From the NCBI GenBank assembly GCA_963732335.1, contig CAVSZO010000005.1, positions 62,001-126,000 of the forward strand: a DNA stretch of 64,000 bases, read 5' to 3'. A model generated the notes under the pieces. The model was not told the DNA's origin and made no database searches. It saw nothing but the letters and a program-made list of their open reading frames with translations. This document shows, piece after piece, positions 26,703-35,814 of the stretch (positions are counted from its first letter, which is position 1; each line of letters opens with the position of its first letter). The DNA comes from Desertimonas sp963732335. Lineage in GTDB: Bacteria; Actinomycetota; Acidimicrobiia; Acidimicrobiales; Ilumatobacteraceae. Both the position numbers and the translations under genes were made by a program.

Positions 26703-26728
26703 GATCAGCCGCAAACACTCCGATGGGG

Positions 26729-26977
26729 TTAGGCCGAGCGGCGCCAGGTGAGGCGTTCGTCGGAGGTGAGGCCGCCCCAGACGCCGTAGCGCTCGCCGGA
26801 GCTGACGGCGTGGTCGAGGCACTCGACCCGCACCGGGCACGACTCGCACACCGCCTTGGCGCGTAGCTCACGCGCCTTGCGGTCACGCTTGCGCTCGCCG
26901 CCGAACGGTGGGTAGAAGTCGCGCCCGGCGTCGCCCCGACACCTCGCCAATCGCTGCCATTCGAGGTTTCCGCTCAC
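26729..26977 (-). CDS. WhiB-family iron-sulfur regulator
   Basis: 82-residue WhiB protein. Four cysteines are in WhiB order: one in LARCRGD, then CESCPVRVEC. The following YGVWGGLTSDER is the beta-turn that contacts the sigma-A factor, and the C-terminus is basic (RLTWRRSA). GTG 26977 or the adjacent GTG 26980 starts the protein. Neighbours are nfeD and two Get3/ArsA ATPases, resembling the whiB4/Rv3679-Rv3680 neighbourhood in mycobacteria. Confidence 0.9.
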   Translation of the reverse strand: MSGNLEWQRLARCRGDAGRDFYPPFGGERKRDRKARELRAKAVCESCPVRVECLDHAVSSGERYGVWGGLTSDERLTWRRSA

Positions 26978-26999
26978 CACGCGGCAAACCGTAGAAACG

Positions 27000-27011
27000 C
27001 TGCCGCGGCAG
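27000..27011. promoter_or_regulatory. 12-bp perfect palindrome upstream of whiB
   Basis: CTGCCGCGGCAG lies 20-35 bp upstream of the WhiB start, inside the expected promoter. Candidate operator; nothing else supports it. Confidence 0.25.
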
Positions 27012-27065
27012 GGCAACGACCTCACGACGGTGTTCACGCAGGGTTCACCGCCCGGGAACATCCCG

Positions 27066-28439
27066 TTAGGCGTCGTTGGTCGGTGGGTCCTCGTGCGATC
27101 GGCGCCGTTCACGATGATCGCGGGCCGCCCCTTCGAGCGGCTCGACCTCGAGCGTGACTCCGTCGATGGCGACGACACGCACCGGGGCGCCGACGGCCAC
27201 CGGAGTCGCCCGGTTCGTCCGCGCCCGCCACGTGCCATCGCCGACCTTGACGACGCCGTCGGGGTCGACGGCGACGACGACCTCGCCGAGCTCGCCGAGC
27301 AACCACTCCCGACCGATCGTCGGCGTGGCGAACCGCGTCCGCACCATCGACGGCATCCCGACGACGAACGCCAGCACCGTGCCGCCGATACCGGCGAGCA
27401 GGGTGATCCACGACGGTCGCAGCGTCGCCCCGGGGAGCGACTCGAACAACCACACGCTGCCGATCACCGTGCCGACGATCCCCACCGCCGTCCAGAACCG
27501 GGGGATCCCCACCTGGACGTCGATGGCGAAGGCGAGCATCGAGGCGACGATCAGACCGACCGCCCAGCCCCGCGCCGGGAGGGCGGCGAGCCCGGTGCAC
27601 GCCAGCACCAGGGCCCCGGCGCCGACGACGCCGGCGACACCGACTCCGGCCGTGAAGAACTCGAACACGAGGAGGGCGAGACCGACGAGCAACAGCAGGT
27701 AGGTGATCGCCGGGCTGGCGACGGTGTGGAACAGGCGATCGACGAACGGCAGGCTCGACTGCCGCACGGGGGCGATCGTCGTCCGCCGCACGGTGCCGTC
27801 GTCGTCGAGCACCTCGTCCTCGGTCGTCTGCAGCACCCGCCCGCCCTCGGCGTAGCCGTCGAGGGCGTTGACCATGCTCGTCAACGTCGGGATCCCCTCG
27901 TCGCTGACCCGCTGGCGCAGCACCCCGAGGTCGCGAGCGTCGCTCAGGCCGACCGAGCCGGTCCGCAGCCGCGTGGCGGCGTCGCCAAAGTCGATGTCGA
28001 CGCCGGGCGGGCTGAGCAGTTCGCCGGTGTGGCCGACCCGCGCCCCCGGCGCCATCCCGGTGACGTCGGCGACGCTGAGGAGTTGGGCCGGGGTGCCGTA
28101 CAGCCGGGCGCGCGACGGCCCGACCCACACGGCGATCGGCACGGGTGACTCGGCGACCGTGCCGAGCAACTCCTCCATCCGTTCGTCACCGACCACTGCG
28201 CCGCGGCTGTTGACCTGGATGATCAGCGCCTGGGCGTCGGCGGCGACAGCGTCGTCGATGGCGCCCTCGATCGCCTCGACGACGATCCGATCGAACAGCC
28301 CACTGACCAGCAGCACGTCGACCCGGCCGAGCTCGGGGTCGGCGCCACTAGCGCCCTCGCCGTCGCCGGCACCGGCCGGCGCGGCGAACACGCCGAGCAC
28401 CACCGCGGTGATCAGCAAGCCGATCGCTAGTCTGCGCAA
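27066..28439 (-). CDS. nfeD: NfeD membrane protein with degenerate ClpP-like protease domain
   Basis: 457 residues: signal peptide (RRLAIGLLITAVVLGVFAAP), a ClpP-like domain (about 35-220), four to five membrane helices (about 245-370) and an NfeD OB-fold domain at the C-terminus (VGDGTWRARTNRATPVAVGA). The protease domain keeps ALIIQVNSRGAVV and VTGMAPGARVGHTGELL, but where active NfeD-type proteases have the catalytic Ser in a GARAASAG motif this protein has PSRARLYGTPA, and the catalytic Lys region is also unlike the family. Probably not a protease. TTG 28439 is 2 bp from the head-to-head ATPase start. Confidence 0.85.
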   Translation of the reverse strand: MRRLAIGLLITAVVLGVFAAPAGAGDGEGASGADPELGRVDVLLVSGLFDRIVVEAIEGAIDDAVAADAQALIIQVNSRGAVVGDERMEELLGTVAESPVPIAVWVGPSRARLYGTPAQLLSVADVTGMAPGARVGHTGELLSPPGVDIDFGDAATRLRTGSVGLSDARDLGVLRQRVSDEGIPTLTSMVNALDGYAEGGRVLQTTEDEVLDDDGTVRRTTIAPVRQSSLPFVDRLFHTVASPAITYLLLLVGLALLVFEFFTAGVGVAGVVGAGALVLACTGLAALPARGWAVGLIVASMLAFAIDVQVGIPRFWTAVGIVGTVIGSVWLFESLPGATLRPSWITLLAGIGGTVLAFVVGMPSMVRTRFATPTIGREWLLGELGEVVVAVDPDGVVKVGDGTWRARTNRATPVAVGAPVRVVAIDGVTLEVEPLEGAARDHRERRRSHEDPPTNDA

Positions 28440-28441
28440 AG

Positions 28442-29389
28442 ATGCCTCCGGAGCCCGTGGACGTCGTGCCGCTGCTCTCCGCGGCGAAGGTCACCGTCGT
28501 CGCCGGGAAAGGGGGAGTCGGCAAGACCACGGTAACGGCGCTTCTCGCCCGCGCGGCCGCCGAGGCCGGCCGCCGCGTCATCACCGTCGAGCTCGACGGC
28601 AAGCCGACACTCGCCGAGCTCATCGGCGACTTGCCGCTGCTCGCCTTGTCGGCGCCGCTGGCGCTCGAGGAGTACCTCCGCGAGCACGGCTTCGGCCGGA
28701 TCGCCAAGCGCCTCGCCGCCTCTGGGGTCATCGACGTCGTGTCCACCGCGGCCCCCGGGCATCGACGACCTCGTCGTGCTCGGCAAGATCAAGCAGCTCG
28801 AACGCAGCGGTGACTGGGACACGATCGTCGTCGACGGCCCGGCCGCCGGTCACGCCGTGACGATGCTGACGTCGCCGGCCGGACTCCGCGACGCCGTGAG
28901 CAGCGGCCCGGTACGGGCGCAGGCCGACGACGTGCTGGCGATGCTCGCCGACGCCAGCCGTTGCCAGGTCTGCCCTCGTCACGCTGCCGGAGACGACGCC
29001 GGTCAACGAGACGATCGCCACGGCGTTCACGATCGAGGATCGCGTCGGCGTCAAGCTGGCACCGGTGTTCGTCAACGCTGTCGACGTCGACGCCCTCACC
29101 GAGGACGCCGCCCTGCCCGCTTCGGACGACCGCCTCGACGCGGCGATCGCCGACCTCGACGTCGACGGAGCGACCGCCGACGGCGCTGCGCGACGCGGCG
29201 CTGTTCCGTGGCGAGCGGCGGCGCGTCCAGCAGGCGGCGATCGATCAGCTCTCCCACTCGTTGCCGCTCGACCAGCTGCACGTTCCGTTCGTCTCCGGCC
29301 GGCTCGACGGCGCGGCATTGCTGCGACTCAGCCGGGACGTGCGCCGAGGTCACACGGTCGCCGGCGTGGTTCCGGCGGTGGATCGATGA
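28442..29389 (+). CDS. Get3/ArsA-family ATPase (first of a pair), three frameshifts
   Basis: About 315 residues after joining frames (shifts near 28755, 28965 and 29190). Deviant Walker A VVAGKGGVGKTTVTALLAR, switch region VITVELDGKPTLAEL, GDWDTIVVDGPAAGH as switch II, and VTLPETTPVNETI downstream are typical of the shorter partner in actinobacterial Get3/ArsA pairs (mycobacterial Rv3679). ATG 28442; GTG 28457 is an alternative. Its stop overlaps the second ATPase start (ATGA). Confidence 0.85.
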
Positions 29390-30504
29390 CAGCTGTCGAC
29401 GGTCCGGCGAAGACGTTGCGGCCAGTGCTCGACGATGCGTCCGTCGTCGTGTGCTGCGGGTCCGGAGGCGTCGGCAAGACGACGGTGGCCGCCGCCTTCG
29501 GCGTCGAGGCGGCGCGCCGCGGCCGGCGCGTCGTCGTCCTCACCATCGACCCGGCGAAGCGTCTCGCCGACGCCCTTGGTGTCGACGAGTTGGGGCCCGA
29601 GCCGAGCCGGATCGACCTCGGAGCTGTCGTCGACGACGCCAGCGGAGAGCTGTGGGCGATGATGCTCGACACCGCGGCGGCGTTCACCGCCGTCGTGCGT
29701 CGCTACGCCGCCGACACGGAGCAGGCCGACCGCATCGTCGCCAACACGTTCTTCCGCAACATGGCCGGGTCACTGAGCGGCACCCAGGAGTACATGGCGG
29801 CGGAGACGCTGCACCTCCTCGCTCGCGACGAGCGGTTCGACCTCGTTGTCGTCGACACGCCGCCGACGCGCAGCGCCCTCGACTTCCTCGCCGCCCCGGG
29901 GGTGCTCGCCCGCTTCCTCGACCACCGCTTGTTCAAGTTGCTGATGCTTCCGGCGCGGCCGGGCATGCGCATGTTCAACGTGGCGACACAGCCCGTGCTG
30001 CGGGCGATCGGCAGGGTCGTCGGATCGGACGTGCTCGCCGACGCCATCGCCTTCTTCCAGGCGTTCGCCGGGATGGAGGCGGGGTTCCGCCAGCGCGCCG
30101 ACGACGTGATCGCCCTGCTCCGGGTGCCGTCCACGGTGTTCCTCCTCGTCGCCGCGCCGCGCCGGGAGGCGGTCGCCGAGGCGGCGTGGTTCGCCGGTCA
30201 ACTCGCCGACCAGGGCATCGACCACGTCGCCGGCGTGGCCAACCGGGTGCACCCGCAATTCGGTGACGGCTGCATTGCCGTCACCGACGAGGCCGCCGTC
30301 GCGCCGGCGGGCGAGCAGCGGGCGTTGTGGCAGAACCTCGCCGAGCTACGGGCGCGGCGCGAGTCCGAGCTGGCGACGCTCGACGAGTTCGTCGCCCTGT
30401 TCGCCGATGCCGTGTGCGTCGAGGTGCCCCAGCTGGCCTCCGACGTCCATGATCGCGACGGCTTGGTCCACGTCGGCCGCCACCTCTTCGGCGAGGCTGA
30501 CTAG
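29386..30504 (+). CDS. Get3/ArsA-family ATPase (second of a pair)
   Basis: 372 residues, intact. Walker A VVVCCGSGGVGKTTVAAAFG, the A-loop VVVLTIDPAKRLADALG, switch II LVVVDTPPTRSALDFL and the helical region QEYMAAETLHLLARDERFD match the longer ATPase of the actinobacterial pair (Rv3680 type). Members of this family target proteins or carry out metabolite-dependent functions; no arsenic genes are nearby. Translationally coupled to the first ATPase. Confidence 0.9.
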   Translation: MTAVDGPAKTLRPVLDDASVVVCCGSGGVGKTTVAAAFGVEAARRGRRVVVLTIDPAKRLADALGVDELGPEPSRIDLGAVVDDASGELWAMMLDTAAAFTAVVRRYAADTEQADRIVANTFFRNMAGSLSGTQEYMAAETLHLLARDERFDLVVVDTPPTRSALDFLAAPGVLARFLDHRLFKLLMLPARPGMRMFNVATQPVLRAIGRVVGSDVLADAIAFFQAFAGMEAGFRQRADDVIALLRVPSTVFLLVAAPRREAVAEAAWFAGQLADQGIDHVAGVANRVHPQFGDGCIAVTDEAAVAPAGEQRALWQNLAELRARRESELATLDEFVALFADAVCVEVPQLASDVHDRDGLVHVGRHLFGEAD

Positions 30505-30532
30505 CAACCATCGCTCAACTACATTCCCCGGC

Positions 30533-30964
30533 GTGCGTGTGCTGCTGGCGATGGATGCCGACTGGCTGGTCGACGAGGTGGTCGCCGCCCTCGGTGACGG
30601 CGACACGTCGTTCACCGTCTGCAGCGAAGGCCGCCTCGTCAGCGACCAGGTCGCCGCCGTGGCCAAGGACGGTGGCGCCTACGACCTCGCCATCGTCGAT
30701 TTGCAGATCGGGTCGATGGGTGGCGTCGCCGTGACGATGGCGCTGCGTCTCGACGCCTCCTCCGGCCGGCTGCCTGCCGTGCCGGTGCTGTTGCTCCTCG
30801 ACCGTGTCGCCGACGTCCATCTCGCCAAGCGCTGCGGGGCCGACGGGTGGCTGATCAAGCCGCTCGATCCGCTGCGCCTGCGCCGCGCAGCGCGGGCCGT
30901 CGCCGCCGGCAGCCGCTACACCGAGGGCCTCCACGCCGGTTCGGAACCTGCTCCCGCCGGATAG
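30533..30964 (+). CDS. Stand-alone response-regulator receiver domain protein
   Basis: 143 residues beginning at GTG 30533 (VRVLLAMDADWLVDEVVAAL). The receiver fold is recognisable by the phospho-acceptor Asp in YDLAIVDLQIGSMGG, VPVLLLLDRVADVHLAK and the conserved Lys in GADGWLIKPLDPLRL. The acidic pair near the N-terminus is only partly kept. No output domain and no adjacent histidine kinase. 28 nt downstream of the ATPase pair, likely same operon. Confidence 0.82.
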   Translation: MRVLLAMDADWLVDEVVAALGDGDTSFTVCSEGRLVSDQVAAVAKDGGAYDLAIVDLQIGSMGGVAVTMALRLDASSGRLPAVPVLLLLDRVADVHLAKRCGADGWLIKPLDPLRLRRAARAVAAGSRYTEGLHAGSEPAPAG

Positions 30965-30971
30965 CCCGGGT

Positions 30972-30986
30972 CTGGGCGGTGCCCAG
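30972..30986 (+). terminator. Short GC hairpin after the ATPase/receiver operon
   Basis: CTGGGC-GGT-GCCCAG forms a 6-bp stem with a 3-nt loop 8 nt after the receiver stop; it has no T-run. The flanks (TCTGGGC...GCCCAGAT) resemble the arms of the 43-nt palindrome family. Confidence 0.4.
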
Positions 30987-31005
30987 ATAGCGTGGCAAGC
31001 CGCTA

Positions 31006-31080
31006 CGGGGTGTAGCGCAGCTTGGTTAGCGCGCCACGTTCGGGACGTGGAGGCCGGAGGTTCAAATCCTCTCACCCCGA
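31006..31080 (+). tRNA. tRNA-Pro (anticodon CGG)
   Basis: Acceptor stem CGGGGTG (31006-31012) pairs with CACCCCG (31073-31079), discriminator A at 31080. The anticodon stem CCACG/CGTGG encloses loop TTCGGGA, giving anticodon CGG. The T-loop GGTTCAAATCC is intact. CCA is not encoded. Confidence 0.95.
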
Positions 31081-31398
31081 CTCCGTCCGGCATCTGTAGC
31101 GCCTTCTGCATCGATTCGCCACAGCGTGCCGGACGGCCTGGGTCGGGAACCGTGGAGCCGATTGCCCACCGATGTGGTGCATTTGGCTCCGCAGTTCGGC
31201 AGGATCGCTTGGCAGACTCGAACTTATCGCCGCGCTCGCCGCTGTGGCGCTGGGCCTGGTCGACGTTCCGCCACGCTGAGGGCACGGCTGCTCACACAGG
31301 TAGAGTGCCGCGGTTCGAGCGCCACCTCGTCAGGCGACTCGAACGGTTCGGCGGCGGTCTGCCAGCTCGAGCAGTTGACGAGCGACTGGAGTGAACAA
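31081..31398. other. 318-nt non-coding gap with one nested hairpin
   Basis: No convincing gene. It holds the hairpin at 31154-31199, related to 58602-58640. GGAG at 31388-31391 is the ribosome binding site of the following lipoprotein. Confidence 0.6.
31154..31199 (+). repeat. Nested hairpin repeat, copy A (related to 58602-58640)
   Basis: Outer arms GGAGCC (31154-31159) and GGCTCC (31185-31190), inner CACC/GGTG around GATGT, then GCAGTTCGG. The copy at 58602-58640 shares ACCGAT.TGGTG, GGCTCCGCAG and TCGG. Lies downstream of tRNA-Pro. Confidence 0.55.
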
Positions 31399-32279
31399 GT
31401 GTTGAGTAGTCAGCTGACCCTGGGGACGCGTGCCGTTTTGCGCTCCTGGCCGGTGCCGTCGCCGTCGGGCTGACGCTGACCGGTTGTGACTCGGGCCGCG
31501 GCGGCGACGCGGCAGCAGCCGCCTCGTCGCAACCCTCCGAAGGGTCTTCGGCGGGGCCGGCCAACACGTATGTCGTCGATGCGGGCGACACATTGAGCGG
31601 CATCGCCGCCAGTTACGGCGTGTCGCTCAGCGAGCTCGTCGAGGTCAACGAATGGACCGATGGCTCGAACCACGCAATCTTTCCCGGCGACGTGATCGCC
31701 CTACCGGACGACGCCGTCGCTGTCTCGACCACCCGCCCGGCGGCCAACGACGACGATGACCGCAACACGTCGACCACGGCGGGTTCGAGTGCAACGACGA
31801 CCGCGGCAGCCACGAGTGGCGGCTACACGGCGACAGGCGAGTCCTACGCCGGGCCGGCATTCGGCGGATCGACGGACCCGATCACCGATCCCTTGGCCGA
31901 TGGCGTGTACTGGTCGTTCGGGCCGACCGTCAGCGGCGACGGCTCGACGATCACGTTCGAGGTCGTCCAGCAGTTCAGCGGCGATGAGTGTCTGGAGCAC
32001 TTCGGAACAGCGCCCGACAGCTGCCTCAACGACATCGAGTTCGAAACCGTCACCGGAACGGCCTCGATGCGCGTCGGCTCGGGGACCGCGAGCGTGCTGC
32101 ACCTCGACGGCGTCGACATCAAGACGTACCGGATCTCCACCGATGAACTGGCGCGGCTGCTTGCTGGGCAGTCGCCTGCGGATGATGCGCCCGACGGCTA
32201 CCAGTTCGGGATGTACCCGTTCGTCGTGACCGTGCAGAACGGTGCGGTGACGGCCGCCGACCAGATCTTCATCTCCTGA
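31399..32279 (+). CDS. LysM-domain lipoprotein, one frameshift
   Basis: About 293 residues. Lipobox TLTGC follows a hydrophobic LLAGAVAVGL stretch, then a Ser/Ala linker, a LysM peptidoglycan-binding domain (YVVDAGDTLSGIAASYGVSL, SELVEVNEWTDG, IFPGDVIALP), a Thr-rich linker, and a C-terminal domain of unknown fold (VYWSFGPTVSGDGSTITFEV, MRVGSGTASVLHLDG). GTG 31399 with GGAG upstream is in a different frame from the lipobox, so one indel lies near 31437. Probably anchored outside the membrane and bound to the wall. Confidence 0.8.
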
Positions 32280-32363
32280 CGTCGACCTCGAGACGCAACC
32301 GTCGGTAACATTGCGGGTCTGACCGGCGTGTCGCATGGTTGCGGCGCGAGGAGGACGAGGGTG

Positions 32364-34342
32364 ATGAGCGACGAGACAGTGGTGCCGGCCGACGCCGCGG
32401 TCGCCGACCCGCTGCCGCCACCCCCGCCGCGTTCGAGCGAGTGGACGATGTCCGTGGCGATCGGCATCATGCAACTCGCCGGCCTCGCTTCGATCGGCGC
32501 CGGGGCGATCCATGCCGGGGCCGCCGGCCTGCACGCCGAGACACCCGACGCTCGCCCGCCTGTTCGTCGCCGTCGCCGTCGCCCAGATCGGCGTCGGCCT
32601 GCTCGCCCTCGTCAAGGGCGGCCGGCTCGCCGCCGCCGGCACGGCCCTCGTCAACCTCGGCGCCGTCGCCGCCTGGGGTGCCACGCGCTTGTGGGGCATC
32701 AGCTGGATCGACGGGCTGGAAGCGGCCGAGGACCCTCAGTTCACCGACACTGCCTGTGCCGTCCTCGGCGCCATCGCCGCCGTCGCCGCGATCGTCGCCT
32801 TCGCCCGGGGCCGCACGAAAGTCTCCACGTTGCGGCTCGGGCTGCCAGCCTTTGCCGTCGGCGTCGTCACGCTGGCCGCCATGCTGGTGGGGGTCAACCA
32901 CTCGCACAGTCACGCCGAGCAGGAGGCGGTCGCATCGGGTGCCGGGGCACCGGTCGCCGCCGATGGCCACGCCCACAGCCACGACGAGGAGGCGACGGCT
33001 TCCGGCGCCGGGGCACCGGTCGCCGCTGCCGCACCGACTGACTGGCCGCGTCCGTTCGACCCGACTCAGCCGGTCGACCTCAGCGGCGTCGACGGCGTCA
33101 CCCCCGAACAGGAGTTGCGGGCGACCGCCCTCGTCCGCCGCACGCTGGAGGAGCTGCCGGCGTTCGCCGATGTCGAGTCGCTCGACGAGCTCGGCTACCG
33201 CTCGATCGGCGACGGCCGCACGGGCTACGAGCACTACATCAACTACTCGCTGATCAACGATGACGTGATCCTCGACCCGACCCAGCCGGAGTCGCTCGTG
33301 TTCCGGGTCGACGGCGAGGACCGCAACCTCGTGTCGGCGATGTTCATCGTCGGGCAGCGCGCCATCGACGATCCCGAGCTGGTCGACTACGGCGGCCGGC
33401 TGATGCAGTGGCACGTCCACGAGAACCTGTGCTGGCGCGGCGGCCCGAACGGCCCGCAGGTCGCCGCAGTCACCGACGCCAACGGCAACTGCCCCGAGGG
33501 CACGGTGCACTCCGGCGGCGACAACCCGATGGTCCACGTGTGGATCGCCGCCCACGAATGCGGTCCGTTCGCCGCCCTGGAGGGCCACGGTGCCGGGCAG
33601 GCGGCGGCGGCCGACGGAGCCCGCACCGACTTGTGCGCCCACGACGACGGCCACAGCCACGACACCGCGACCGCCTCCGGCGTCGACGCCGCGGCCGGCG
33701 CCGACCAGGCGGCGGCACCGCGCAGCGGCGCCCGTGCCCTTCGATCCCGAGCTCCCGATCGACCTGTCCGGGACGCCCGGGGTGACGGCGGAGCAGCAGG
33801 CGTTCGCCGAGAACCTGGTGTCGTCGACGATCCGTGACCTGCCGCAGTGGGCCGACACCGCCGACGCCGAAGCCGCCGGCTTCCAGTCGATCGGCGACGA
33901 GGCGACGGGGTACGAGCACTACATCCAGTGGGAGTGGATCGACGACGACGTGTGGCTCGATCCCGACCACCCGGAGAGCCTCGTGTACCGCGTCGAGCCC
34001 GATGGCTCACGCACGCTGGCGTCGGCGATGTACATGCTGCCCAACTCGACGGCCCTCGACGAGGCGCCCGACGACGGCGGGGCGCTGATGCAGTGGCACG
34101 TCCACGGGGACCTGTGCTTCGACGTCAGCGATCCCGAGGCGCCCCGGGTGGGAGGGCTCACCGACGCCGCCGGTGGGTGCACAGCACCGCTGGTGCGCCT
34201 TGCTGAGTCGCCGATGATCCACGTGTGGATCGTGCCCCACGAGTGCGGTCCGTTCGCCGCCCTCGAGGGCGTCGCCGCCGGCCAGGTCCCGGCCGGCGAG
34301 GAGCATCTCTGCGACCACGCGCATGGGAGTGCCTCCGACTGA
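32364..34342 (+). CDS. His-rich membrane protein with duplicated unknown domain, two frameshifts
   Basis: About 660 residues. N-terminal membrane region of about four helices (SVAIGIMQLAGLASIGAGAI, LFVAVAVAQIGVGLLALV), His-rich linkers (NHSHSHAEQ, DGHAHSHDEE, HDDGHSHD), and two homologous domains of about 170 residues. Both share DLSG..GVT.EQ, SIGD..TGYEHYI, LDP..PESLV.RV, QWHVH..LC and HVWI..HECGPFAALEG. Frame shifts near 32540 and 33735. GAGGAGG upstream supports ATG 32364. Conserved His/Cys suggest metal binding on the outer face. Family function unknown to me. Confidence 0.75.
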
Positions 34343-34353
34343 GGAGGTTCACG

Positions 34354-34403
34354 ACTCATTGGTCGATTGCCGGCCAGCAACGTCATCACAGCGACCAAAG
34401 AGT
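34354..34403 (+). repeat. 50-nt palindromic repeat, copy A (related to 59128-59174)
   Basis: Arms TTGGTCG (34359-34365) and CGACCAA (34392-34398), extended by ACTC/GAGT, enclose GCCGGC. The inverted copy at 59128-59174 matches at about 41 of 48 positions. Located between the convergent His-rich protein and DUF503 genes. Confidence 0.65.
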
Positions 34404-34427
34404 GGGTACGGCGCGCGGCGGGACGGG

Positions 34428-34712
34428 TTAGTCCAGCCAGACGCGCTCGGTGCTGAGGACCTCGATCTCGTTGCGTGACCAGACGAAGCGGTCGACGTCG
34501 TCCAATACCGACTCGGCCTGACCGGCGCTGGACGCCACGACGGCGAAGCCGATCACCGCTCGCTGCCAGGAGTCCTGGCGACCGACCTCGGAGGCCGAGA
34601 CGCCGAACCGTCGCCGGCTGCCCTCGACGAGCGACTTGACGACCTGGCGCTTGTCCTTGAGCGAGTGGGCGTGCGGGAGGCGCAGCTCGACCTCCTCGGC
34701 GAGGACGAACAT
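34428..34712 (-). CDS. DUF503 (YlxP-like) protein
   Basis: 94 residues, MFVLAEEVELRLPHAHSLKD followed by KRQVVKSLVEGSRRRFGVSA and WQRAVIGFAVV. A small ferredoxin-fold protein family that is widespread and often near ribosome-maturation genes, function unsettled. ATG 34712 overlaps the asd stop (TGATG), so it is translated with asd. Confidence 0.9.
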   Translation of the reverse strand: MFVLAEEVELRLPHAHSLKDKRQVVKSLVEGSRRRFGVSASEVGRQDSWQRAVIGFAVVASSAGQAESVLDDVDRFVWSRNEIEVLSTERVWLD

Positions 34713-35733
34713 CAGCCGAGCAAGAGCTCGGCGATCTGCACGGCGTTGAGCGCGGCGCCCTTGCGCAAGTTGTCGCTGCTGACGAAGAGGGCGAGGCCGC
34801 GCCCATCCTCGACAGTGGGGTCGACGCGGATGCGCCCGACGTAGCTGGCGTCGCGACCCGCCGCCTCCAACGGGGTCGGCACGTCCTCGAGGACGACCCC
34901 GGCGCGCCCGCCAGCACCTCGATCGCTGTGGCAACGGAGATCGGCTCGGCGAAGGCGGCGTTGATCGACAGCGAGTGCCCGGTGAACACCGGCACCCGCA
35001 CGCACGTGCCGGACACGACGAGATCGGGGATGCCGAGGATCTTGCGGCTCTCGTTGCGCAGCTTCTGTTCCTCGTCGGTCTCGAAGGACCCGTCATCGAC
35101 GAGCTTGCCGGCGAACGGCAACACGTTGAAGGCGATCGTCTTGACGAACTTCTCCGGCACCGGGAACTCGACGGCGGACCCGTCGTGGGTGAGCGCCCGG
35201 GCGTTGTCGACGACCTGGCGGACCTGCTTGTCGAGCTCGTCGACGCCGACGAGGCCGGAACCCGACACCGCCTGGTAGGTGCTGATGATCAGGCGGCGCA
35301 GCCCGGCAGAGTCGTGCAGCGGCTTGAGCACCGGCATCGCCGCCATCGTCGTGCAGTTGGGATTGGCGATGATGCCCTTGCTGGCGTCGTGGATCGCTTC
35401 GGGATTGACCTCGGACACGATGAGCGGCACGTCGGGGTCCATGCGGAATGCGGAAGAGTTGTCGATGACCGTGGCTCCCGCGGCGGCGAACCGCGGGGCG
35501 AGCTCGCGCGATCCCGTGGCGCCGGCGGAGAACAGGGCGACGTCGAGGCCGGACGGGTCGGCGATCGCCGCGTCCTCGACGGTGATCTCTGCGTCGCCCC
35601 AGGGAAGCGGCGTTCCGGCTGATCGCGACGAGGCGAAGTAGCGCATCTCGTCGACCGGGAACGCCCGCTCGGCGAGCACCCGCCGCATGACCGTCCCGAC
35701 CTGACCCGTTGCTCCGACGACTCCGACACGCAT
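34712..35733 (-). CDS. asd: Aspartate-semialdehyde dehydrogenase, one frameshift
   Basis: Reduces aspartyl phosphate to aspartate semialdehyde in lysine, threonine and methionine synthesis. N-terminal NADP motif VGVVGATGQVGTVMRRVL, the catalytic Cys in IIANPNCTTMAAMPVL, QAVSGSGLVGVDEL and C-terminal RIRVDPTVEDGRGLALFVSS. About 340 residues. Frame shifts near 34905 in a GC run. ATG 35733. Upstream lie a methyltransferase and lysC. Confidence 0.94.
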
Positions 35734-35814
35734 GGGCGCAAGGTTATTGCCGCGGCCCCGGCCGTCCCCGCCCCGTTCGCACCAGCGCGGTGGACAGCGG
35801 TGTCGCGACCCGGG

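Noticed and set aside
31047..31473. Short plus-strand open frames overlapping tRNA-Pro and the following gap
   Set aside because: They begin within or beside the tRNA and have random composition.
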